Source: Pseudomonas cuatrocienegasensis (GTDB lineage Bacteria; Pseudomonadota; Gammaproteobacteria; Pseudomonadales; Pseudomonadaceae). Taken from it: a DNA stretch of 64,000 nt. Positions 55,823 through 64,000 of this stretch are shown piece after piece. The notes beneath the pieces were generated by a model. It was not told the origin of the DNA, searched no databases, and saw nothing but the letters and a program-made list of their open reading frames with translations. Positions within the stretch are counted from its first letter, which is position 1. Every line of letters starts with the position of its first letter. The DNA lies in the NCBI RefSeq assembly GCF_900110925.1, contig NZ_FOFP01000001.1, positions 1 through 64,000 of the forward strand, in the 5' to 3' direction. The position numbers and the translations under genes are program-made.

Positions 55823-56422
55823 ATGTCTCAGGTTCTGGTTATAGAAAGCAGCGCACGCACCCAGGGTTCGGTTTCCCGTCAACTGACCGGCGAATTCATC
55901 AGCCACTGGCAGGCTGCGCATCCGGCCGATACGGTGACGGTGCGCGACCTGGCCCGTGACCCGGTGCCGCATCTGGATGCCACCCTGCTCGGCGGCTGGA
56001 TGACCCCGGCCGACCAGCAAAGCGAGGCCGAGCAAGCTGCATTGGCGCGCTCCAACCTGTTGACCGATGAGTTGCTGGCTGCCGATGTGCTGGTGCTGGC
56101 TGCCCCCATGTACAACTTCGGTATCCCCAGCACGCTCAAGGCCTGGCTCGACCATGTGCTGCGCGCCGGGGTGACCTTCAAATACAGCGAAACCGGCCCC
56201 CAGGGCCTGCTCAGCGGTAAGCGCGCCATCGTCCTCACTGCCCGTGGCGGCATCTACGCCGGCGGCAGCATGGATCATCAGGAACCCTATCTGCGCCAGG
56301 CACTGGCGTTTATTGGTATCCATGATGTGCGCTTCGTGCATGCCGAAGGCCTGAACCTGGGAGCCGAGTTTCTTGAGCGTGGTGTGGCCGGTGCCAAGGC
56401 GCAGCTCACTGAACTGGTCTGA
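55823..56422 (+). CDS. azoR: FMN-dependent NADH-azoreductase
   Basis: GGAG eight bases before the ATG at 55823 supports a 199-residue protein. The flavodoxin-like fold shows MSQVLVIESSARTQGSVSRQLTGEFI, the FMN-binding AAPMYNFGIPSTLKAWLDHVLRAGVTFKY and the second FMN/NADH loop LTARGGIYAGG. It reduces azo bonds and quinones with NADH in the cytoplasm, as a homodimer. The LysR gene upstream matches the AzoR1 neighbourhood in P. aeruginosa as I recall it. Confidence 0.93.
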   Translation: MSQVLVIESSARTQGSVSRQLTGEFISHWQAAHPADTVTVRDLARDPVPHLDATLLGGWMTPADQQSEAEQAALARSNLLTDELLAADVLVLAAPMYNFGIPSTLKAWLDHVLRAGVTFKYSETGPQGLLSGKRAIVLTARGGIYAGGSMDHQEPYLRQALAFIGIHDVRFVHAEGLNLGAEFLERGVAGAKAQLTELV

Positions 56423-56606
56423 TCGACCCTAAGTCTCCTCCTGGCACCCGTGCTCCTGGGTGCACTGTTCCGGCCGTTGCTCTGTGCGCGGCCGGTTTTT
56501 TGCTTTTCTCGTAAGTTTGTGAGAGTGCTGGTTCATACCGGACTGGCAAATAAGTGTGCGTTGCCGATGACGTGGCTCTATCCATTACCGCGCTGTCTGG
56601 TCTGGC

Positions 56607-57153
56607 GGGTTTCGCCCCTTACGGGCGAGTCACTTTCTCTTGTTTGCCCAAGAGAAAGTAACCAAAGAGAAGGGCACCCCATCATCCGGCCCCGGCTGCG
56701 CCGGGGTTCCCTCCTTCCATCCCCGCTTCACGGGCACGCCGCCAAGGGCCATCCATGGCCCATCGCGGCTCTCGCGGCATCCATGCCGCTCAACCCCTTA
56801 CGCGGCGATTCCACTCGGCCTCCTGAAGGGGACTTGGGCGTCGTCTGCACGATCGCGATTCAAGGGCAAAAGCAAAAAGCCAGACGCCGCTGTACTTGAT
56901 CTTGTAGAAATCTTGCAAGCGCGCGACTGGGTCCCGTCAGGAGGCCGAGCGTAGGTGTTGCGTAGGGGGACGAGCCGCATGGATGCGGCGAGAGGCTTAA
57001 AGGGCCATGGATGGCCCTTGTAAGCCGGCCCCCGGAGCAGCACCAGAGCGAGGGAACCCTGGCGAAGCCAGGGCCGGATGTCGGGGTGCCCTTCTTTGGC
57101 ACACCTTTCTTGGGCAAGCAAGAAAGGTGTGGCGCCCGTGAGGGGCGCAACCC
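56607..57153. repeat. Large imperfect inverted composite repeat in a 913-base intergenic region
   Basis: The arms 56607-56827 and 56937-57153 match as imperfect inverted repeats around a 109-base centre. Shared strings include AAGGGCACCCC, CATCCGGCCC, AGGGCCATCCATGGCC, CGGCATCCATGC (CGCATCCATGCGGCTC on the other arm) and TCGGCCTCCTGA at the inner edges. Near each outer edge is a smaller hairpin (AGAGAAAGT/CTTTCTCTTG and AGAAAGGTGTG/CACACCTTTCTTG types). It contains open frames in several directions but no credible gene. It fills most of the gap 56423-57335; nothing else is recognisable there. Confidence 0.85.
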
Positions 57154-57335
57154 AAACGTTCAGCACACGCGTTAATGGGCCATGCCAAGCCTTCGGTCGA
57201 TACGCACACAAACTTGCCAGTCCGGTACCAATCCCAACATCGCCACAGGAATGCAAAGAACCTTTTTGGCGTCAGTCCCTAGATTGTTGAAATGCCAGCA
57301 ACAGGCTAATGTCGCCGCCTCGCAACGAGGTGACC

Positions 57336-58199
57336 ATGCGCTATCTGCTTTTTGTGACCCTGCTCTGGGCGTTTTCCTTCAGCCTGATCGGTGAATACCT
57401 GGCCGGCCAGGTGGACAGCTATTTCGCGGTGCTGACGCGGATCATCATCGCCGGCCTGCTGTTTCTGCCTCTCACGCGCTGGCGCGGTGTGGAACCGAGG
57501 TTTATCCGCGGCATGCTGGTGATTGGCGCGCTGCAGTTCGGCGTGACCTATGTGTGCCTGTACCTGAGTTTCAGCCTGCTGAGCGTGCCGGAGGTGCTGC
57601 TGTTCACCGTCCTCACGCCGCTGCACGTCACGCTGATCGAGGACACCATCAATCGGCGTTTCAACCCCTGGGCCTTGCTTGCCGCTCTGGTGGCGGTGGC
57701 CGGTGCGGTGATCATTCGCTACGACCAGGTGAGCGCCAACTTCCTGCTTGGCTTTTTACTGTTGCAGGTGGCCAACGCCACGTTCGCCGCAGGCCAGGTG
57801 TTCTACAAGCACCTGCTGGCCCGTCACCCGTCGCCCTTGGCCGATTATCAGCGCTTTGGCTATTTCTACCTCGGTGCCTTGCTGGTGGCGCTGCCGGCCT
57901 TCCTGGTGTTCGGCAACGCCGCGCGCATGCCGGAAACCGTCACCCAGTGGGGTGTGCTGGTGTGGTTGGGCATCGCGGCCTCTGGTCTGGGTCTTTACTG
58001 GTGGAACAAGGGCGCCAGCCTGGTTGATGGCGGCACCCTGGCGGTGATGAATAATGCACTGGTCCCGGCGGGGCTGCTGGTCAACCTGCTGTTGTGGAAC
58101 CGTGATGCCGACCTGTTGCGCCTGGCGCTGGGCGGCAGCGTGATCATCGCCTCATTGGCTATTACGCGCCTGGGCCGGGCGCCGAAGGTGGTTGGGTGA
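57336..58199 (+). CDS. DMT-superfamily EamA transporter
   Basis: GAGG seven bases before the ATG at 57336 supports a 287-residue inner membrane protein with ten predicted helices in two EamA repeats (FVTLLWAFSFSLIGEYLAGQVDSYFAVLTRIIIAGLLFLPLTR, and FGYFYLGALLVALPAFLV later). DMT proteins export metabolites such as amino acids. The stop overlaps a second EamA-type gene (GTGA), so the two may form an operon. Some EamA transporters work as two-subunit pumps, but each of these has ten helices and could act alone. Confidence 0.9.
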   Translation: MRYLLFVTLLWAFSFSLIGEYLAGQVDSYFAVLTRIIIAGLLFLPLTRWRGVEPRFIRGMLVIGALQFGVTYVCLYLSFSLLSVPEVLLFTVLTPLHVTLIEDTINRRFNPWALLAALVAVAGAVIIRYDQVSANFLLGFLLLQVANATFAAGQVFYKHLLARHPSPLADYQRFGYFYLGALLVALPAFLVFGNAARMPETVTQWGVLVWLGIAASGLGLYWWNKGASLVDGGTLAVMNNALVPAGLLVNLLLWNRDADLLRLALGGSVIIASLAITRLGRAPKVVG

Positions 58200-59125
58200 A
58201 TCCAGGATTATCCGGGCGGGGTGTCGCGCTTTCAGTGGGCGCTTCGGTGCTGTTTGCGCTGATGCCAGGCTATGTCCAGCAACTGGCGCCGCTCGACGGT
58301 GTGCAGGTGTTTGCCCAGCGGGTGCTCTGGTCGCTGCCGGCGGTGGCCCTGCTGGTGCTGCTCGGGCGGCAGTGGAGCGTGCTGGCTGGCGTGTTGCAAC
58401 GCCTGCGCCGCGAGCCACTGCTGCTGGCCGCGCTGCCAGTGGCTGCCGTGTTGATTGGCATCCAGTGGGGCATATTTGTCTGGGCGCCGCTGGCCGGTTA
58501 CATGCTGGATGTGTCGCTGGGCTATTTTCTTCTGCCCTTGGCCATGGTGTTGGCTGGGCGCGTGTTCTACGGCGAGCGTCTGCGCCCCTTGCAAGCGATT
58601 GCCGTGGCGTGTGCGCTGCTGGGTGTGGTGCACGAACTGTGGCAAACCCAGGCGTTCTCGTGGATCACCCTGGTCACGGCGCTTGGCTACCCACCGTATT
58701 TCATGCTGCGCCGTTGGATGCGCCTGGACGCCTTGTCCGGTTTCGCTCTGGAAATGTTGATGCTGACGCCGTTGGCGATCTGGCTGATTCTGGCTTACGG
58801 CCCACCAGCCCTGTTCAGCCAGGCGCCAGCGCTGTTGCTCTGGTTGCCGGGGCTGGGCCTGTTGGGGGCCCTGGCTTTCGCCGCGATGATGGCCTCCAGC
58901 CGCCTGCTGCCGATGGGCTTGTTCGGGATTCTCAGCTACGTTGAGCCGGTGTTGCTGTTCGCAGTGGCGCTGTTGTTTCTCGGCGAGCAGTTCGACCCGA
59001 GGCAGTGGCTGACGTATCTGCCGATCTGGCTGGCGGTATTTCTGGTGGGCTGGGACAGCACTCGCCTGCTGCTCAAACAGCGGCGTCAGGCCCTGCATTC
59101 CAGAGCTGTCGGCGCCTCACGCTGA
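58196..59125 (+). CDS. rarD: RarD-type EamA transporter
   Basis: A GTG start overlapping the previous stop gives 309 residues and about ten helices. The RarD branch is recognised from LSVGASVLFALMPGYVQQLAPLDGVQVFAQRVLWSLPAVALLVL, VLIGIQWGIFVWAPLAGYMLDVSLGYFLLPLAMVLAGR, and FFLGEQFDPRQWLTYLPIWLAV. RarD was named for chloramphenicol sensitivity and its natural substrate is unknown. It pairs with the preceding EamA gene in a translationally coupled unit. Confidence 0.9.
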   Translation: MNPGLSGRGVALSVGASVLFALMPGYVQQLAPLDGVQVFAQRVLWSLPAVALLVLLGRQWSVLAGVLQRLRREPLLLAALPVAAVLIGIQWGIFVWAPLAGYMLDVSLGYFLLPLAMVLAGRVFYGERLRPLQAIAVACALLGVVHELWQTQAFSWITLVTALGYPPYFMLRRWMRLDALSGFALEMLMLTPLAIWLILAYGPPALFSQAPALLLWLPGLGLLGALAFAAMMASSRLLPMGLFGILSYVEPVLLFAVALLFLGEQFDPRQWLTYLPIWLAVFLVGWDSTRLLLKQRRQALHSRAVGASR

Positions 59126-59221
59126 CAACGCTGTGTAGATTGCACGTAAAGAAATTCGGTCATTGCGCGGGAAACCGTTACGCTATGCAGCTGATTTCTG
59201 TTTCTTGTCGAGGTTACCCGC

Positions 59222-60571
59222 GTGTTTTCCGAATTTGCCCTGCACGAACGCCTGCTCAAAGCCGTGGCCGAGTTGAACTTTACCGTGCCCACGCCGGTGC
59301 AGGTGGCGGCTATTCCGCTGGCGCTGCAAGGCAAGGACCTGCGGGTTATCGCACAAACCGGTAGCGGCAAAACTGCCGCCTTTGTCCTGCCGATGCTCAA
59401 CCGCCTGCTTGGCGATGGCGCATCCTCGCCGCGTATGAGCGTGCGCGCGATGATCATGCTGCCCACCCGCGAGCTGGCTCAGCAGACCCTCAAGGAAGTC
59501 GAGCGCTTCGCCCAGTTCACCTTCCTCAAGGCCGGCCTGATCACCGGTGGCGAAGACTTCAAGGTCCAGGCCGCTATGCTGCGCCGGGTTGATATCCTGA
59601 TCGGCACCCCAGGGCGTCTGATCGAACACGCCAACGCCGGCAACCTGCTGCTCGATGAAGTGGAAGTGCTGGTGCTCGACGAAGCCGACCGCATGCTCGA
59701 CATGGGCTTTGCCGAAGACGTGCAGCGTCTTTCCGAGCTGTGCAATGACACGCGCCAGACCCTGCTGTTTTCCGCCACCAGTGGCGGTGCAGGCCTGCGC
59801 GAAATGGTCACCAAGGTACTCAAGGACCCCGAGTACCTGCAGCTCAACCGCGTCAGCCAGCTCAACGAAGGCACCCGTCAGCAGATCATCACCGCTGACC
59901 ACAACCACCACAAAGAGCGTCTGGTCGAGTGGCTGTTGAAGAACGAGACCTACGACAAGGCGATCATCTTCACCAACACCCGCGTCCAGGCCGACCGCTT
60001 GTACGGCAAGCTGGTGGCGCAGAACTTCAAGACCTTCGTGCTGCACGGCGAGAAGGATCAGAAGGATCGCAAGCTGGCCATCGACCGCCTCAAGCAGGGC
60101 GCGGTGAAGATTCTGGTAGCCACCGATGTGGCGGCACGCGGCCTGGATGTTGACGGCCTCGATCTGGTGATCAACTTCGACATGCCGCGTTCGGGCGACG
60201 AGTACGTGCACCGTATCGGTCGCACCGGTCGGGCCGGGGCCGAAGGTCTGGCGATCTCGCTGATTTGCCACACCGACTGGGCGCTGATGTCGAGCATCGA
60301 GCGCTACCTCAAGCAGCGTTTCGAGCGCCGCAATATCAAGGACCTCAAAGGCCTCTATCAGGGGCCGAAAAATCTCAAGGCCTCCGGCAAAGCAGCTGGG
60401 CCGAAGAAGAAAAAGGTCGATCCCAAGACCGGCAAGAAGCTGGTGAAAAAGCCGGCGGCTAAAGCCCCGAGCAAGCGCAACACACAGAATAAACCCAAGC
60501 CCGACGCGCCTGTGCTAGTCAGCCAGGACGGCCTGGCGCCGCTCAAGCGCCGCACGCCGGCTGCTGAGTAA
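59222..60571 (+). CDS. DEAD-box ATP-dependent RNA helicase
   Basis: A GTG at 59222 begins a 449-residue helicase with the full motif set: Q motif (FTVPTPVQVAAI), I (AQTGSGKT), Ia (PTRELAQQT), II (DEADRMLDMGF), III (SAT), IV-V (VATDVAARGLDVDGL) and VI (HRIGRTGR). The C-terminal tail after about residue 385 is Lys-, Pro- and Ala-rich, typical of RNA-binding extensions. It resembles the PA3466/RhlE-SrmB-like group. It acts in ribosome assembly or mRNA decay; the exact ortholog is unclear. A strong terminator follows. Confidence 0.93.
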   Translation: MFSEFALHERLLKAVAELNFTVPTPVQVAAIPLALQGKDLRVIAQTGSGKTAAFVLPMLNRLLGDGASSPRMSVRAMIMLPTRELAQQTLKEVERFAQFTFLKAGLITGGEDFKVQAAMLRRVDILIGTPGRLIEHANAGNLLLDEVEVLVLDEADRMLDMGFAEDVQRLSELCNDTRQTLLFSATSGGAGLREMVTKVLKDPEYLQLNRVSQLNEGTRQQIITADHNHHKERLVEWLLKNETYDKAIIFTNTRVQADRLYGKLVAQNFKTFVLHGEKDQKDRKLAIDRLKQGAVKILVATDVAARGLDVDGLDLVINFDMPRSGDEYVHRIGRTGRAGAEGLAISLICHTDWALMSSIERYLKQRFERRNIKDLKGLYQGPKNLKASGKAAGPKKKKVDPKTGKKLVKKPAAKAPSKRNTQNKPKPDAPVLVSQDGLAPLKRRTPAAE

Positions 60572-60598
60572 GCGCCAAGGCGCTCAGGCTGATAGCAA

Positions 60599-60633
60599 AA
60601 AAAGGGGCCACGCGTGATGCGTGGCCCCTTTTT
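60599..60633 (+). terminator. Rho-independent terminator after the helicase gene
   Basis: AAAAAGGGGCCACGC (60599-60613) pairs with GCGTGGCCCCTTTTT (60619-60633) around GTGAT, ending in a T-run. It begins 28 bases past the stop codon. Confidence 0.92.
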
Positions 60634-60658
60634 GTTTGGCGCTGTCCCGACGCTGCTT

Positions 60659-60854
60659 TTGTGGGAGCCGCGCCCCGCGGCGAATGCCATAGGTAACGCC
60701 GAAGTCACTGGATGGCTGCAATCGATTCGCCCCGAGGCGGGGCTCCTGCGCGTGTCGGCGGTTCACCTAGGTCCTGCGTGATGGCTTGTCCGGGGAGCGA
60801 CACGATTTTGGGACATGGCTTTTTGTTGGCTCTGTCCCAAAACCGTGTTGCAAC
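60659..60854. repeat. Dispersed palindromic element, copy 3, plus a fourth end motif
   Basis: The 161-base core (60659-60819) matches copies 1 and 2, with REP pair GCGCCCCGCGGCGAAT/ATTCGCCCCGAGGCGGGG. It ends ATTTTGGGACATGGC, and a separate GGCTCTGTCCCAAAACCGTG motif follows at 60828. It lies in the 344-base gap between the helicase terminator and the oxidoreductase gene; the remaining bases show nothing else. Confidence 0.85.
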
Positions 60855-60915
60855 CTCAGTTTGTGTAGACGCGAAGGAGGCGCTTACACAAGTAGATTTG
60901 AGGCTGCCTTTTTGC

Positions 60916-61896
60916 TCAGCGCGGCACGATCAGGATCTTGCCTTCGCGCTCGCCGGCGGCGGCTGCGGCGACGGCTTCCTTGATCTGGCTGACGTCGTAG
61001 GTGGCGGCGATGCGCGTCTTCAACTTGCCGCTGGCGATCAGCTGGGTCAGCTCACCGAACACCTTCATCTGCTCGGCCGGGCTGGCATTGCGGAACCATT
61101 TGGCCAGCCAGAAGCCACGCAGGGTGACGTCGCGAAAAACGAACGAGGAGGGTGAAACCTGGCAGGGCTGGCGGCTCATCATGCCGTAGTTGACCAGGAT
61201 GCCGCCGTCGCACAGGGCCGCGGCCAGGTGGTCGGTGGCTTCGCCGCCGACGGCGTCGATGCCCAGACGCACCGGCGCACCGTCGGTCGCCGCGCGTACG
61301 CGCTTGGCCAAATCCGGGCCGTCAACCAGCACCACGTCGCCGCCTTCAGCCTGCACGCCGGCCACGGCCGACTCACGGCGTACCACGTTGAGGGTCTTGA
61401 AGCCACGCAGCTTGGCCAGTTGAATCAGATAGCTGCCCACACCCGAGTTGGCGGCGTTCTGAATGACCCAGTCGCCTGGTTTGAGGTCGACGAATTCGCT
61501 GAGCAGCAGCGAGGCGGTTGGCGGGTTGACGGTCATCATCGCCAGTTGCTGCGGGTCGGCCTCCGGCAGCGGGATCAGTTGCTTGGCCTGGGCGTTGAGG
61601 TGGGTGACCCAGGTACCGCAGCCAACTGGCAGCAAAACCATCTGGCCGACTTTCAGGTTGCCGACATCAGCGCCGAGCGCTTCGACGCGGCCCACACCTT
61701 CGTTACCACCGACTGCAGGCAGCGGCGGCAGCATGCCGTATTCGCCGGTCAGGGTGAGCACATCGGAAGGGTTGATCGCGGCAGCCAGCACCTTGACGCG
61801 CACCTCACCGGCGGCAGGTTCTGGCAGGTGCAGGTCAACGGCTTCGATCACGTCCTGCGGGACCGGGCCACGGGTTTGGTATTGGGCCTTGAGCAT
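60916..61896 (-). CDS. Zinc-independent MDR oxidoreductase, enoyl-thioester reductase-like
   Basis: With GGAG before the ATG at 61896 the protein has 326 residues. The N-terminal GroES-like domain (AAAINPSDVLTLTGEYGMLPPLPAVGGNEGVGRVEALG) and the Rossmann part (GDWVIQNAANSGVGSYLIQLAKLRGFKTLNVVRR) follow the mitochondrial 2-enoyl thioester reductase (ETR/MECR) pattern rather than zinc ADHs. The NSGVGSYLIQLAK loop and the Tyr in EYGMLP fit that group. It is monocistronic. The reaction is probably NADPH-dependent reduction of an enoyl thioester or related alkene. Confidence 0.88.
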   Translation of the reverse strand: MLKAQYQTRGPVPQDVIEAVDLHLPEPAAGEVRVKVLAAAINPSDVLTLTGEYGMLPPLPAVGGNEGVGRVEALGADVGNLKVGQMVLLPVGCGTWVTHLNAQAKQLIPLPEADPQQLAMMTVNPPTASLLLSEFVDLKPGDWVIQNAANSGVGSYLIQLAKLRGFKTLNVVRRESAVAGVQAEGGDVVLVDGPDLAKRVRAATDGAPVRLGIDAVGGEATDHLAAALCDGGILVNYGMMSRQPCQVSPSSFVFRDVTLRGFWLAKWFRNASPAEQMKVFGELTQLIASGKLKTRIAATYDVSQIKEAVAAAAAGEREGKILIVPR

Positions 61897-62007
61897 CGGG
61901 GTTCTCCAGAGAAAGAGGGCGGTTCGGGACTGCAATGGGGTGGCAGTCTAGCCCCTGAGCGCCGCAACGCGTCGAATCCTGCATTATCGATCTCGGTGAT
62001 TTTACCC

Positions 62008-62286
62008 TTAGGCGTCTACATCTTCTTCGGCGGCGTCCAGCTCACGCAGGCGTTGGTCATAGGCCTTGCAGCTGTCGGTCAGGGTGTCGGACGCGCTTTT
62101 GGGGTCCTGTTCGATCAGCTCCTGGCGTAGCTGGGCGGCGCGCTCGGGGTCATCCTGGGTAATGGCGTCGATTTTTTCGGCCAGCTCTTGCGCTTTGGCG
62201 GTGGCTTCCTCGGGCGTACAGGAGGCAAAGGCGTGCCCCTGGGCTAAAAGCAGGGCGGTAAAGGTCAGGGCGACGGGCAGTTTCAT
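62008..62286 (-). CDS. Small exported helical protein of unknown function
   Basis: GGAGAG precedes the ATG at 62286. The 92-residue precursor has a signal peptide MKLPVALTFTALLLAQGHAF ending AS. The mature part of about 70 residues is highly charged and helical (EEATAKAQELAEKIDAITQDDPERAAQLRQELIEQDPKSASDTLTDSCKAYDQRLRELDAAEEDVDA) with two cysteines, probably one disulfide holding a helical hairpin. I do not recognise a named family. It lies downstream of the subtilisin-like protease on the same strand, 71 bases away. Confidence 0.75.
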   Translation of the reverse strand: MKLPVALTFTALLLAQGHAFASCTPEEATAKAQELAEKIDAITQDDPERAAQLRQELIEQDPKSASDTLTDSCKAYDQRLRELDAAEEDVDA

Positions 62287-62357
62287 GGTCGGCTCTCCAG
62301 TCAAGCGGATGTCACCGGTTGATTGCCCTGGTCGCGGCAAAGTTCAGGGTTTTGCGC

Positions 62358-64000
62358 TCAGCGCACGCGGCTACGGCTTTTCACCGCCAGGTCCAAGGCC
62401 TTCTGCATATCCAGCCGGGCGGAATGACCGACGTCGGGGTTGTTCAGCTCGAAGTTGCGTTCTGACGGCAGGATCGGTGCGGTGAGGTCTTCGGCGTCGG
62501 TGGGTTCGAAGTCGTACTCTTCACCGATGGTCATGGCGCTGCGGCGCAGCAGCATGCGCAACTGGTCGGGGCGCAATTCAGGGTTGATCGACAGGATCGC
62601 CGCCATTACCCCGGCCACCAGCGGGGTGGCGTAGGAGGTGCCGCAGTGGGTCTCGACCTGCTCGTCGGGTTTCAGGGTGGAGGCGTGCACACAGGCCGCC
62701 GCGCTGATATCGACACGGGTGTCGCTGTTGGATGAGCTGCGTTTGACCACGTACGCGGGGTCATCGATGGCCACATCGTCGCGCTCGCTGCGCTGGTGGC
62801 TGCCGACCACGAACAACTGATCGGTGACGAACGAGGAGGGCAGGCGGTATTCGTCGGCGCCGGAGAACGAGGAGCCATTGCCGGCCGAGTTGACCACCAG
62901 CACGTCAGGGTGCTCGCGGCGCAGCCAGAGGAAGAATTCTTCGAGCAGTTCCTCGTAGCCGCTCATGGCCAGGCCGGAGCGCACGAGGGAATCGACTTCC
63001 TCGCCATCGACCTTGCGCGCGCCGACGCGGTGGATGCCCCAGCTCCAGTTGAGGATGCGCACGCCATCTTCGACCAGGTTGACCGAGGCGGCGATATTGG
63101 CGGTGATGCCCGCGTCCGAGTTGCGCTCCACAATCACCTCGAAGCCCGGTCCTGCACCGTCCAGGCCGCTGAGAAAGCCGGTGTTGCCGCCTTTGTCCCA
63201 GGCCGCCGCAAGCACACCGGTAACGGTGCTGCCATGGCCGTCAGGGCGCGTGGCGTCGCGGCCATAGACGCGGGTGTGGGGTTTGCCATTGCGGGTCTTG
63301 GCCGTGCCCAGGTACTGCTGAAAGTCAGCCGCATCGAAGTCCAGATCGCGCTCAATCACGCCAATGCGCACAGCGGTCGTGGGGATCGGTGCGTTCTTGG
63401 CCGGGATGCGCCGCTGGTAGTAATTGACCGCATCGAGAAAGCGGTTGGCCGCCCATTCATCGGCATTGGGGCGCAGACGTTGATCAGTGGAGGAAACTTC
63501 ATTTTCTTCTGCCGAGGATTCCTCGATGACCACTGCATCGACGCCGACCTCGCTGCCCAGGCGCAGCACCAGCGCGTCACGCTCCATCAGGTTGTGCGCC
63601 GGTAAGCGCAGTTGATAGGTGTTGAGCGGGGCGATGGCGCCGACCACCTTGGCGCCGTATTTGTCCGCCAGCTGCTGGGCGACGACCGCGCCCTCGCTGT
63701 CCTCCTCGATGATCAGGCTGACCAGATCCACATAAGTGGTCAGCCCGTCCATGTTCTTTGCCACCTCTGCCGGGCCGGCTGCCAACACGTGGCTGCCCGC
63801 GAGTGACAGCCACACCGGGTTGCTCGGCGCACCGTTCTGCTCCAGCCACAGCGGGCCACTGCGTTGGGCCTTGCGCGATACCTCGACCTGCAGACGCTGA
63901 CCATCTCGGCGCACAGCGCTGGCAGGTAGCGGTTTGCCATTGAGCAGCACCTCGACGGGAGCGTCAGTCAGGCCGCGCAGGTTCAGGCAGAACTGCTGCG
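62358..64000 (-). CDS. Subtilisin-like S8 family peptidase (N-terminus off window)
   Basis: The frame stays open to the right edge (QFCLNLRGLTDAPVEVLLNG at the start), so the first GTG at 63950 is probably internal. The visible 547 residues include an I9-like propeptide (EGAVVAQQLADKYGAKVVGAIAPL) and an S8 domain. The catalytic His is in PDGHGSTVTG, the oxyanion Asn in VVNSAGNGSS, and the Ser in HCGTSYATPLVAGVMAAIL. Where the Asp normally lies (D-S/T-G) the sequence reads RIGVIERDLDF, so the equivalent position appears to be Glu or shifted. No signal sequence is visible within the window. Confidence 0.85.
   Translation of the reverse strand, partial: QQFCLNLRGLTDAPVEVLLNGKPLPASAVRRDGQRLQVEVSRKAQRSGPLWLEQNGAPSNPVWLSLAGSHVLAAGPAEVAKNMDGLTTYVDLVSLIIEEDSEGAVVAQQLADKYGAKVVGAIAPLNTYQLRLPAHNLMERDALVLRLGSEVGVDAVVIEESSAEENEVSSTDQRLRPNADEWAANRFLDAVNYYQRRIPAKNAPIPTTAVRIGVIERDLDFDAADFQQYLGTAKTRNGKPHTRVYGRDATRPDGHGSTVTGVLAAAWDKGGNTGFLSGLDGAGPGFEVIVERNSDAGITANIAASVNLVEDGVRILNWSWGIHRVGARKVDGEEVDSLVRSGLAMSGYEELLEEFFLWLRREHPDVLVVNSAGNGSSFSGADEYRLPSSFVTDQLFVVGSHQRSERDDVAIDDPAYVVKRSSSNSDTRVDISAAACVHASTLKPDEQVETHCGTSYATPLVAGVMAAILSINPELRPDQLRMLLRRSAMTIGEEYDFEPTDAEDLTAPILPSERNFELNNPDVGHSARLDMQKALDLAVKSRSRVR

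Noticed and set aside
56450..57290. Several 90-150-codon frames inside the large inverted composite repeat
   Set aside because: They follow the repeat symmetry, are Pro/Arg-rich, lack RBS support and no domain, so they are by-products of GC-rich palindromes.

Overview
The window is about 64 kb of GC-rich chromosomal DNA from a Pseudomonas-type gammaproteobacterium. The assignment is my inference from high-GC codon use, many LysR-type regulators, RND pumps with OprM-type outer membrane lipoproteins, a dialkylglycine decarboxylase locus, a KAS III/ECF sigma pair arranged like the P. aeruginosa PA3286-PA3285 region as I remember it, and Pseudomonas-style extragenic palindromes. I see no rRNA, tRNA, CRISPR array, prophage or replication origin. 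The species cannot be named from this window.

Layout. 1-5 kb: the end of an IS66-type element that truncates a monooxygenase-like gene, then an oxidoreductase with an ArsR repressor, then a MipA-like porin with an OmpR-type two-component system. 5-11 kb: a complete RND efflux operon (outer membrane lipoprotein, adaptor, pump). 11-18 kb: a broken SDR gene, a SnoaL-like gene, three consecutive LysR regulators, a GST, a large flavin/2Fe-2S fusion reductase and a DUF1348 protein. 18-20 kb: a LysE exporter with an AraC regulator. 20-29 kb: a second RND system with a divergent TetR regulator and matching operators, followed by an SDR, a FabF-type synthase and a second TetR gene. 29-30 kb: a Fic toxin with a YhfG-type antitoxin.

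30-40 kb holds an amidase, GST, LysR/SDR pair, diguanylate cyclase, HIT protein, lipoprotein and an overlapping SDR-trehalase pair. 40-47 kb holds an MFS transporter, a solute-binding protein, dgdA with a divergent dgdR-like regulator, a KAS III, an ECF sigma factor, its small zinc-finger partner and a decayed DUF2063 gene. 47-64 kb is mostly housekeeping: DUF2057 lipoprotein, porin, FemAB-like acyltransferase, ABC exporter, periplasmic cyclophilin, hydrolase, azoreductase with a LysR gene, two DMT transporters, a DEAD-box helicase, an enoyl reductase-like gene, a small exported protein and a subtilisin-like protease that runs off the right edge.

The least ordinary material is between genes. 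There are three copies of a roughly 163-bp palindromic element with recurring end motifs, two hairpins that share a loop but have different self-complementary stems, a 150-bp MITE-like element that supplies a stop codon, and a 550-bp inverted composite repeat at 56.6-57.2 kb. Functionally the accessory genes centre on efflux, detoxification and envelope stress, with local regulators next to most operons.
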